From NCBI GenBank assembly GCA_902461025.1, contig CABPWC010000095.1, positions 1 through 5,563 on the forward strand: a stretch of DNA of 5,563 nt. The letters are read 5' to 3'. Shown here piece after piece: positions 1 through 4,474 of the stretch. Under the pieces are notes generated by a model that had not been told where the DNA came from, did not search any database, and was given only the letters and a program-made list of their open reading frames with translations. The translations under genes were made by a program, and so were the position numbers. Source of the stretch: an uncultured Streptococcus sp. (GTDB lineage: Bacteria; Bacillota; Bacilli; Lactobacillales; Streptococcaceae). Position 1 is the first letter of the stretch; each line of letters opens with the position of its first letter.

Positions 1-8
1 ATGCGCAT
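1..8 (-). CDS. Possible start of a further gene, cut by the window edge
   Basis: Only an ATG (6-8 on the minus strand) and the next five bases are inside the window, so nothing can be said about the product. The call rests on context. An AGGAG ribosome binding site (14-18) lies 5 bases upstream of the ATG, which is a little close. A plausible promoter (40-69) sits upstream of that, just beyond the topA terminator. The gene would be transcribed in the same direction as topA but as a separate unit. The ATG could be chance, so confidence is low. Confidence 0.35.
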
Positions 9-13
9 ATCTA

Positions 14-18
14 CTCCT
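14..18 (-). promoter_or_regulatory. Ribosome binding site of the edge gene
   Basis: On the minus strand this reads AGGAG, inside TTAGGAG, 5 bases before an ATG at 6-8. It matches the anti-Shine-Dalgarno core well, and it is the main reason to suspect that a gene starts at the edge. Confidence 0.4.
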
Positions 19-39
19 AAGTAAGAATAATCTTCTTCT

Positions 40-69
40 AGTTAAGCATAAAAAGATAAAATCTGTCAA
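40..69 (-). promoter_or_regulatory. Putative sigma-A promoter of the edge gene
   Basis: The minus strand has a perfect -35 hexamer TTGACA (64-69), an 18-base spacer, then TTAACT (40-45). TTAACT is a weak -10 (3 of 6 matches), but TGC directly precedes it, which gives an extended -10. Transcription would start near position 33, leaving a leader of roughly 25 bases before the possible ATG at 6-8. The -35 lies just past the T-tract of the topA terminator, as expected for the next transcription unit. The perfect -35 is direct sequence evidence; promoter activity is inferred. Confidence 0.45.
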
Positions 70-74
70 GTTTA

Positions 75-108
75 AATTAAAAAGAGCTGAAATTATCATT
101 TCAGCCCT
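75..108 (-). terminator. Intrinsic terminator of topA
   Basis: Read on the minus strand, an 11-base-pair stem (arms 98-108 and 83-93, with one G-U pair) closes a GATA loop (94-97). A T-rich run, TTTTAATT, follows at 75-82. The stem begins 8 bases after the topA stop codon. The near-perfect stem, tetraloop and following U-tract are classic for Rho-independent termination, so topA should be the last gene of its transcript. Confidence 0.9.
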
Positions 109-116
109 AATTATTT

Positions 117-2204
117 TTATTTAATCTTTTCTTCTTCGTAGTCACCATTGCTACATACAATCTGTTTCCCGCCACCACGGATTTTTTTCTCCATGAGGAA
201 GTGACCACACTTAGGACAATCACGTCCAATAGGTTTATCCCAAGAAGTAAAATCACATTCTGGATAACGATTACATCCATAGAATATACGATTACGCTTG
301 GTTTTGCGTTCGATGATTTGCCCTTGATGGCATTTTGGACATGTGACACCAACTTCTTTAACAATGGCCTGCGTATGTCGACAATCTGGGAAATTACTAC
401 ATGCATAAAACTTACCGAAGCGTCCAATCTTAATCACCATCGGACTACCACAAACTTCACAGTCAAATCCTGCTGGTTCGTCCTTGATTTGAATTTTTTC
501 CATCTCTGCTTCAGCTTTTGCGACCTCTTTAGAGAATGGTTTGTAAAATTCATCAATAACTCGTTGCCACTCTTCTTTTCCGACCTCGACATCGTCCAGT
601 TTACCTTCCATTTCAGCGGTAAATTTCACGTTAACAATGTCTGGGAAATATTCAACAATCAGCTTGTTAACGACTCGTCCTAAATCAGTTGGTTCAAAGC
701 GTTTAGATACTAATCTTACATAGTAACGTTTTTGGATTGTTTCAATCGTTGGAGCATAAGTAGATGGACGTCCAACTCCGTTTTCTTCTAAAGTTTTAAT
801 CAGTGTTGCTTCTGAATATCGTGCAGGCGGTTGTGTGAAATGCTGTTCAGGTTTGCTGTTGACCTGTTTGACCACATCTCCTACTTTCATATCAGGCAGC
901 ATCTTATTTTTATCAGAATCGTTGTAAATGGCTAAATAACCATCAAACTTAACCTGACTACCATTCGCCGCGAATTGAACACCATTTTGCGAAAGTTTAA
1001 CAGCCATGGTATCAAAAATTGCACCAGTCATTTGACTCGCTACAAAGCGGTTCCAAATAAGTGTATAAAGTTTTAGCTGGTCTTTATCCAAATACTTAGC
1101 AATTTTCTCAGGTGTATTAAAGACACTTGAAGGACGAATAGCTTCGTGGGCGTCTTGAGCGCCAGAGGCATTTTTCACCTTGCTACCATGTTTAGAATAC
1201 TTACTACCAAAACGTTCATTGATGTAGCTAGCGGCTTCATTCTGAGCAACTGGACTGATACGAGTAGAATCCGTACGCATATAGGTGATCAAACCTTGGA
1301 CACCTGTACCAATATTGATTCCTTCATAGAGTTGCTGAGCAACCATCATCGTCTTTCGAGTACGGAAGTTGATCTTATTTGCCGCATCCATCTGCATGGT
1401 TGATGTTGTATAAGGTAGCGGAGCGTTACGCTTGCGTTCTTTTTTATCAACCTGCTCCACTGTGAAGTCTTTGCTGGTCAGATGAGATAAAACTTCTTTT
1501 ACCTTTTCATTCGTAGCAAGCTTCATCTTCTTCCCGTTCATACCATAGAAAGAAGCTTGGAATTGCTTAGTCCCCTTTTTGAAGACCCCATCAATCGTCC
1601 AATATTCTTCAGGTTGAAAGGCATTAATCTCATTTTCACGGTCAATGATTAGCTTAAGTGCGACAGACTGCACGCGCCCAGCTGATAATCCCTTCTTGAC
1701 CTTCTTCCAAAGAATTGGTGAAATAGAATAACCTACCAAGCGGTCCAAAACACGACGTGCTTGCTGGGCATCGACCAAATCCATATTGATTTTACGAGGT
1801 TCTTTAAAGGCATTCTTAACCGCATCTTTGGTAATCTCGTTGAAAACAACACGATTAGCATCATGCTCATCCAATTCGAGAATATGCGCTAAATGCCAAG
1901 AAATAGCTTCTCCTTCACGGTCCGGGTCACTCGCTAAAAAGACTTTATTTGCTTTCTTAGCTTCTTTTTTCAAATCATTGATGAGAGGACCTTTCCCACG
2001 AATATTGATATATTGCGGTTCGTAATTATTTTCCACGTCGACTGACATACTTGACTTTTTCAAATCTCGAATATGTCCCACGCTGGCCAAAACCTTATAA
2101 TTGCGTCCTAGATATTTTTCAATCGTTTTCGCCTTAGCAGGCGACTCTACGATTACAAGATTTCTTTTACTTGTTGATTTTTTCTTTTTGGTTGCCGTTA
2201 CCAC
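117..2204 (-). CDS. topA: DNA topoisomerase I (type IA)
   Basis: TopA relaxes negatively supercoiled DNA by cutting one strand and passing the other through, balancing gyrase in the cytoplasm. From the GTG start it is 695 residues, which is the pneumococcal length as I recall it. The toprim domain lies near residues 15-130, with E20 in VIVESPAKAKTI and the metal-binding DPDREGE (93-99). LSAGRVQS is at 173-180. The catalytic tyrosine is Y308 in YMRTDSTRIS. DAHEAIRPSS (351-360) and the GVGRPSTYAP block (476-485) are also present. Two complete C-terminal zinc ribbons follow (C582/C585/C602/C608 and C622/C625/C644/C650); a third has only C663, C666 and C684. The GTG at 2204 is preferred because it lies 9 bases after GAAAAGG (2214-2220) and matches the family N-terminus (TATKKKKS). 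A TTG at 2222 would extend it by 6 codons but leaves no spaced ribosome binding site. It has its own promoter and terminator. Confidence 0.97.
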   Translation of the reverse strand: MVTATKKKKSTSKRNLVIVESPAKAKTIEKYLGRNYKVLASVGHIRDLKKSSMSVDVENNYEPQYINIRGKGPLINDLKKEAKKANKVFLASDPDREGEAISWHLAHILELDEHDANRVVFNEITKDAVKNAFKEPRKINMDLVDAQQARRVLDRLVGYSISPILWKKVKKGLSAGRVQSVALKLIIDRENEINAFQPEEYWTIDGVFKKGTKQFQASFYGMNGKKMKLATNEKVKEVLSHLTSKDFTVEQVDKKERKRNAPLPYTTSTMQMDAANKINFRTRKTMMVAQQLYEGINIGTGVQGLITYMRTDSTRISPVAQNEAASYINERFGSKYSKHGSKVKNASGAQDAHEAIRPSSVFNTPEKIAKYLDKDQLKLYTLIWNRFVASQMTGAIFDTMAVKLSQNGVQFAANGSQVKFDGYLAIYNDSDKNKMLPDMKVGDVVKQVNSKPEQHFTQPPARYSEATLIKTLEENGVGRPSTYAPTIETIQKRYYVRLVSKRFEPTDLGRVVNKLIVEYFPDIVNVKFTAEMEGKLDDVEVGKEEWQRVIDEFYKPFSKEVAKAEAEMEKIQIKDEPAGFDCEVCGSPMVIKIGRFGKFYACSNFPDCRHTQAIVKEVGVTCPKCHQGQIIERKTKRNRIFYGCNRYPECDFTSWDKPIGRDCPKCGHFLMEKKIRGGGKQIVCSNGDYEEEKIK

Positions 2205-2213
2205 AGTATCACA

Positions 2214-2220
2214 CCTTTTC
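2214..2220 (-). promoter_or_regulatory. Ribosome binding site that decides the topA start
   Basis: The minus strand reads GAAAAGG here, with 9 bases to the GTG codon ending at 2204. A longer reading from the TTG at 2220-2222 would place this motif inside the coding region, so it favours the GTG start. A short inverted repeat, AAAGT-TTATT-ACTTT (2221-2235), lies immediately upstream and could form a weak hairpin in the leader. Confidence 0.7.
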
Positions 2221-2239
2221 AAAGTAATAAACTTTATAA

Positions 2240-2268
2240 AGTGTAAACCATTTTTAAAAACCTGTCAA
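2240..2268 (-). promoter_or_regulatory. Sigma-A promoter of topA
   Basis: On the minus strand a perfect -35 TTGACA (2263-2268) is followed by exactly 17 bases (2246-2262) and a -10 TACACT (2240-2245, 4 of 6 matches). Transcription would start near 2233, giving a leader of about 30 bases before the GTG at 2204. A perfect 12-base palindrome, ACTTTATAAAGT (2231-2242), overlaps the end of the -10 and the predicted start site. In pneumococcus topA transcription responds to supercoiling (established knowledge); nothing in the sequence proves that here. Confidence 0.8.
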
Positions 2269-2323
2269 GACATAACACCCATATAATAGAAGAAAAGTTT
2301 GATAAATGAAATCATATTATTCA

Positions 2324-3187
2324 TTAAAACTCAAACTCAGCAAGAATATCTTGCCCACAAGTTGCTAACTTCGCTCCTTCTTGGATCAAATGATGACAAC
2401 CATCTGAACGCCCATCTAAAATAGAACCAGGAATTGCAAAGACATCTCTACCTTCCTCCATGGCACGCTCACAAGTGATTAAGCTACCAGATCTCATTTT
2501 AGCTTCTGCAACGATAACTCCTCGACACAATCCTGCAATAATGCGATTTCTGGCAGGAAAGTGATATTTCAAAGGTTCTTCTCCTGGACCGTACTCGCTT
2601 AGAAGCAAATGATGTTCTCCAATATATTCTTGAAGGCGTTTATTGGAGCGTGGATAATAGACATCTAAACCAGTCCCAATAATTCCAATCGTTTTGCCCC
2701 CAGTTTGTAGAATAGACATATGGGCTGCTGTATCAATTCCTCTAGCAAGTCCACTCACCACAACTAATTCATTTTCCAGTTCCTCAATGACTTTACGGAC
2801 TGACTTTGTTCCTGTTTGGCTACAAGAGCGACTACCAACAACGGCAATCTTGGGTAGTTTTAAAAGATTGAGATCTCCTTTGTAAAAAAGCAATACTGGA
2901 GCATCATAAATTTCACTGAGTGAAATGGGATAAACATCGTCCAAAATCGAAAATGATGGGAACTTTTCAAAATCTTTCTGCAGGCGTTCCATGCTTTCAA
3001 AAGTCAGTTTATGATACCGCTCCATAAAAACGACTGGATTACGACACTCCGAAGCTTCAGCGATTGTCTCTAAACTCAATTCCTGATCATAAATTTCTCC
3101 GTATTGAAGTACTTTTAGAACCTGCTGATTGCTTAAGCCTGCTTGCTTTAACTTATAAATCTCAAAATTATCAATCTTAATTTTCAT
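2324..3187 (-). CDS. dprA: DNA processing protein DprA (competence, RecA loader)
   Basis: DprA binds incoming single-stranded DNA during natural transformation, protects it and loads RecA on it. In pneumococcus it also shuts off competence by binding ComE. The protein has 287 residues: an N-terminal helical SAM-like region (about 1-85), then an extended Rossmann fold. Visible motifs are VVGSR (116-120), SGLARGID (145-152), FPARNRIIAGL (210-220), MRSGSLIT (231-238) and PGS (253-255). There is no C-terminal winged-helix domain, as in pneumococcal DprA. Residues I recall as important for pneumococcal dimerisation (H265, I268, L274 here) and RecA contact (E240, M243, E245, D248) are kept with a constant offset of 5. 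The ATG at 3187 is chosen because AAAGGAG (3194-3200) lies 6 bases upstream and the protein then begins like the family. The frame stays open to 3250, but that extension runs through the cin-box and terminator. Confidence 0.96.
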   Translation of the reverse strand: MKIKIDNFEIYKLKQAGLSNQQVLKVLQYGEIYDQELSLETIAEASECRNPVVFMERYHKLTFESMERLQKDFEKFPSFSILDDVYPISLSEIYDAPVLLFYKGDLNLLKLPKIAVVGSRSCSQTGTKSVRKVIEELENELVVVSGLARGIDTAAHMSILQTGGKTIGIIGTGLDVYYPRSNKRLQEYIGEHHLLLSEYGPGEEPLKYHFPARNRIIAGLCRGVIVAEAKMRSGSLITCERAMEEGRDVFAIPGSILDGRSDGCHHLIQEGAKLATCGQDILAEFEF

Positions 3188-3193
3188 GATCGA

Positions 3194-3200
3194 CTCCTTT
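3194..3200 (-). promoter_or_regulatory. Ribosome binding site that decides the dprA start
   Basis: The minus strand reads AAAGGAG, 6 bases before the ATG at 3185-3187. This strong, well-placed site fixes the start and argues against the upstream ATG at 3250. Confidence 0.85.
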
Positions 3201-3218
3201 TTTCTCTCTCTATTTATA

Positions 3219-3240
3219 TATTCGTAGAAAAAGAAAAAAA
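3219..3240 (-). promoter_or_regulatory. SigX (ComX) cin-box promoter of dprA
   Basis: The minus strand carries TACGAATA (3219-3226), an exact match to the streptococcal cin-box (combox) recognised by the competence sigma factor SigX/ComX. The T-rich stretch usual upstream of such boxes is present (TTTTTTTCTTTTTC, 3227-3240). No TTGACA-like -35 sits at the proper distance. The box ends 31 bases before the dprA ATG. dprA is a known late competence gene, so motif and gene agree. The T-rich part is also the U-tract of the dapA terminator. Confidence 0.9.
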
Positions 3241-3270
3241 CTCCCAACAATTTTACTTGTTAGGAAGTTT
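3227..3270 (-). terminator. Intrinsic terminator of dapA
   Basis: On the minus strand, arms 3257-3270 and 3238-3250 pair over 13 base pairs, with one bulged base and one G-U pair, around a 6-base loop (3251-3256). A T-tract follows (TTTTTTTCTTTTTC, 3227-3240, its first bases shared with the stem foot). The stem starts 18 bases after the dapA stop codon. This should end the asd-dapA transcript and insulate dprA from it outside competence. Confidence 0.85.
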
Positions 3271-3288
3271 CTATCTATGTTTATGATG

Positions 3289-4224
3289 TTAGTAATCAGG
3301 ACGAAGAACTCCAGTGACAGTCGCTTTAGTCGCTTCATAGTCTCCGTCAATAACAACCTTGATAATGCGTTTAGCATCCTCTTCAGGCGCAGGAACCAAT
3401 GGGAGGCGAGTTGGACCAGCTTCAAATCCCATATAGTTGAGGACTGCCTTAACAGGTGCAGGACTTGGGTATGAGAAGAGAGCATTAACCTTGGGAATAA
3501 ACTTACGTTGAATAGCTGCCGCTTTCTTCATATCACTCTCTTCAATCGCAGTGAACATTTCATACATTTCGTCACCATTGGTATGAGAAGCAACAGAGAT
3601 AACCCCGTCAGCACCAAGGTTCATTGCATGGAAAGCATCTCCATCTTCACCAGTGTAGATCAAGAATTCTTCTGGTTTATGCTCAATCAAATAGGCCATA
3701 TTCGCAAGACTGGTACATTCTTTGACACCAATGATGTTTGGATGTTCTGCTAGGCGAAGCAAGGTCTCAGGCGTCAATTCAACTACTACACGACCCGGAA
3801 TATTATAGATAATAATTGGTAAATCAGAAGCGTCTGCAATAGCTTTAAAGTGCTGGTACATACCTTCTTGGGATGGTTTATTATAGTAAGGAACAATAGC
3901 AAGACCAGCTGCAAAACCGCCAAATTCTGCCACTTCTTTGACGAACTCAATAGAGTCGCGTGTATCATTAGTACCAACACCAGCGATTAAGGGAACACGT
4001 CCATTAACAACCTTCTGAACAGCTGCAAACAACTGTAACTCCTCATCGTGAGTAAGAGTCGGACTTTCAGCTGTCGTACCCGCCAAGAGTATTCCGTCTG
4101 TATGATGTGCCAATAAATGTTCAATCAATTTTGGAATGGCATCAAAATTAATAGAGCCATCTTCATGAAAAGGAGTAATAAAGGCCGTAATAATTTTACA
4201 ATCTTTTAAATCTTGATAAGACAT
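3289..4224 (-). CDS. dapA: 4-hydroxy-tetrahydrodipicolinate synthase (dihydrodipicolinate synthase)
   Basis: DapA condenses pyruvate with L-aspartate-4-semialdehyde, the product of the upstream asd gene. This is the first step committed to lysine, which streptococci use in their peptidoglycan stem peptide. It is a cytoplasmic TIM-barrel enzyme, normally a tetramer. The 311 residues contain GTTAES (49-54, with T50 and T51), PYYNKPSQEG (112-121, with Y114), YNIPGR (140-145, with Y140 and R145) and the Schiff-base lysine K168 in IGVKE. All are shifted by 7 from E. coli numbering (T44, T45, Y107, Y133, R138, K161). The ATG at 4224 has GAAAGG (4232-4237) 7 bases upstream. The whole family signature distinguishes it from N-acetylneuraminate lyase relatives, and the asd neighbour supports this. 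The 5' side lies against a repeat-rich spacer that may affect translation. The 3' end has its own terminator. Confidence 0.96.
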   Translation of the reverse strand: MSYQDLKDCKIITAFITPFHEDGSINFDAIPKLIEHLLAHHTDGILLAGTTAESPTLTHDEELQLFAAVQKVVNGRVPLIAGVGTNDTRDSIEFVKEVAEFGGFAAGLAIVPYYNKPSQEGMYQHFKAIADASDLPIIIYNIPGRVVVELTPETLLRLAEHPNIIGVKECTSLANMAYLIEHKPEEFLIYTGEDGDAFHAMNLGADGVISVASHTNGDEMYEMFTAIEESDMKKAAAIQRKFIPKVNALFSYPSPAPVKAVLNYMGFEAGPTRLPLVPAPEEDAKRIIKVVIDGDYEATKATVTGVLRPDY

Positions 4225-4261
4225 TGGAAAACCTTTCTCTATAAGAAAGAGGCTGGGGCAT
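4196..4261 (-). CDS. Possible 21-codon leader ORF overlapping the dapA start
   Basis: On the minus strand an ATG at 4259-4261 opens 21 codons ending in TAA at 4196-4198. The peptide begins MPQPLSYRERF and has no recognisable domain. A full AGGAGG (4273-4278) lies 11 bases upstream, slightly far; an AAAGG (4267-4271) is closer. The ORF runs across the dapA ribosome binding site and start codon in another frame and ends 26 bases inside dapA. Its translation could open the hairpin that hides the dapA ribosome binding site. It could equally be chance, because the region looks like a repeat element. Confidence 0.3.
   Translation of the reverse strand: MPQPLSYRERFSNVLSRFKRL
4232..4237 (-). promoter_or_regulatory. 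dapA ribosome binding site, inside a small hairpin
   Basis: The minus strand reads GAAAGG, 7 bases before the dapA ATG at 4222-4224. The same bases form the 3' arm of a 6-base-pair hairpin: CTTTCT at 4244-4249 pairs with AGAAAG at 4233-4238 around a 5-base loop (4239-4243). The site may therefore be partly masked in the mRNA. Confidence 0.6.
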
Positions 4262-4276
4262 ACTTGCCTTTGCCTC
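4249..4276 (-). other. GC-rich hairpin, possible weak terminator or attenuator before dapA
   Basis: Read on the minus strand, GAGGC pairs with GCCTC (4272-4276 and 4249-4253). A symmetric 3x3 internal loop follows, then GGCA pairs with TGCC (4265-4268 and 4257-4260) around a 4-base loop. TTTCTTAT comes directly after the stem, a poor but real U-rich run. The AGGAGG of the possible leader ORF lies in the 5' arm. The hairpin could cause partial termination between asd and dapA. Confidence 0.45.
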
Positions 4277-4320
4277 CTGTTCTGTAAGTAAAATAAGTAG
4301 ATTCGTTAGATAGCTAAGGT

Positions 4321-4351
4321 GAAATCAAACTCTTCGAGTTACTGATTTCTG
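4321..4351. repeat. 31-bp repeat, copy 1
   Basis: This 31-base unit is identical to 4434-4464, with 82 bases between the two copies. It is itself an imperfect palindrome: GAAATCA and TGATTTC form the outer stem, AACTC and GAGTT the inner stem, the loop is TTC and two bases bulge. The bases just outside differ from those outside copy 2, so the identity ends sharply. Confidence 0.9.
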
Positions 4352-4360
4352 AATCGTAAC

Positions 4361-4420
4361 GCAGTGGTTGATTGGAACTACTCATGTTTACAACATTCCT
4401 ACTTCCTAATCAACTGTGCG
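4361..4420. repeat. Central imperfect palindrome between the two 31-bp repeats
   Basis: GTTGATT (4367-4373) with GGAA (4374-4377) pairs with TTCC (4403-4406) and AATCAAC (4408-4414), with one bulged base. Inside, ATGTT (4384-4388) pairs with AACAT (4392-4396) around a 3-base loop. The outer GCA and TGC ends extend the symmetry. Together with the flanking 31-bp units it would let the spacer fold as one long branched stem. Confidence 0.7.
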
Positions 4421-4474
4421 GGGGCAAAACTACGAAATCAAACTCTTCGAGTTACTGATTTCTGTTTTGCTCCC
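4420..4474. repeat. Long compound hairpin at the asd stop codon
   Basis: The arms 4420-4430 and 4464-4474 pair over 11 positions with one non-canonical pair, directly outside copy 2 of the 31-bp palindrome. The stem is thus about 23 base pairs with small bulges. Its foot uses the last base of the asd TAG stop codon (4474-4476). No T-tract follows on the minus strand, so it is not a canonical terminator. It could protect the asd 3' end from exonucleases or slow polymerase. Confidence 0.7.
4434..4464. repeat. 31-bp repeat, copy 2
   Basis: This unit is identical over 31 bases to 4321-4351 and in the same orientation. Because each copy is an imperfect palindrome, the two can each fold alone or pair with one another. 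Confidence 0.9.

Larger units (their letters stand above)
4244..4474. repeat. Palindromic intergenic repeat element between asd and dapA
   Basis: Nearly the whole 249-base asd-dapA spacer consists of inverted and direct repeats. In + order these are a GC-rich hairpin (4249-4276), a 31-bp unit (4321-4351), a central imperfect palindrome (about 4361-4420) and the same 31-bp unit again (4434-4464) inside a longer stem (4420-4474). A TA dinucleotide flanks both proposed ends (4242-4243 and 4475-4476), as expected for a small non-autonomous element inserted at TA. From memory, similar strings recur between genes in many streptococcal genomes. It is neither a clear BOX nor a clear RUP. The repeat structure is seen directly; the mobile origin and exact ends are inferred. 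Confidence 0.6.

Noticed and set aside
107..427. 106-codon minus-strand ORF overlapping the topA 3' end in another frame
   Set aside because: It lies inside the zinc-ribbon coding part of topA, runs into the topA terminator and resembles no family. It is a frame shadow.
201..683. 160-codon plus-strand ORF opposite topA
   Set aside because: It lies wholly antisense to well-conserved topA codons, has no family likeness and no convincing ribosome binding site. It is a shadow.
2303..2326. AATGAA/TTCATT inverted repeat after dprA as an intrinsic terminator
   Set aside because: The stem is only 6 base pairs and almost all A-T, the loop is 9 bases, and no continuous T-tract follows. It is too weak to call.
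3188..3250. Upstream ATG extending DprA by 21 residues (MLGVFFFFYEY...)
   Set aside because: The extension runs through the dapA terminator arm, the T-tract and the cin-box. The ATG at 3187 has a strong ribosome binding site and matches the family N-terminus.
3238..3270. A cia-dependent small RNA, because the stem resembles the CTCCTAACA type seen in streptococcal csRNAs
   Set aside because: It starts 18 bases after the dapA stop codon and no CiaR-type TTTAAG repeat promoter lies upstream. A plain terminator explains it.
4300..4307. AACGAATC on the minus strand as a second cin-box before dapA
   Set aside because: It differs from TACGAATA at both end positions, has no T-rich stretch upstream, and dapA is not a competence gene.
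4225..4473. Lysine riboswitch (L-box) in front of dapA
   Set aside because: The spacer is made of simple nested palindromes and an exact duplicate. I could not find the multi-helix conserved core of an L-box, and the order of stems does not fit.
4244..4474. A BOX or RUP element of pneumococcus
   Set aside because: The palindromic nature and TA flanks resemble RUP in style, and short strings such as CAGTAAC and CGAAGAGT are alike. The remembered RUP and BOX consensus cannot be aligned over their length, so only a generic repeat call is made.
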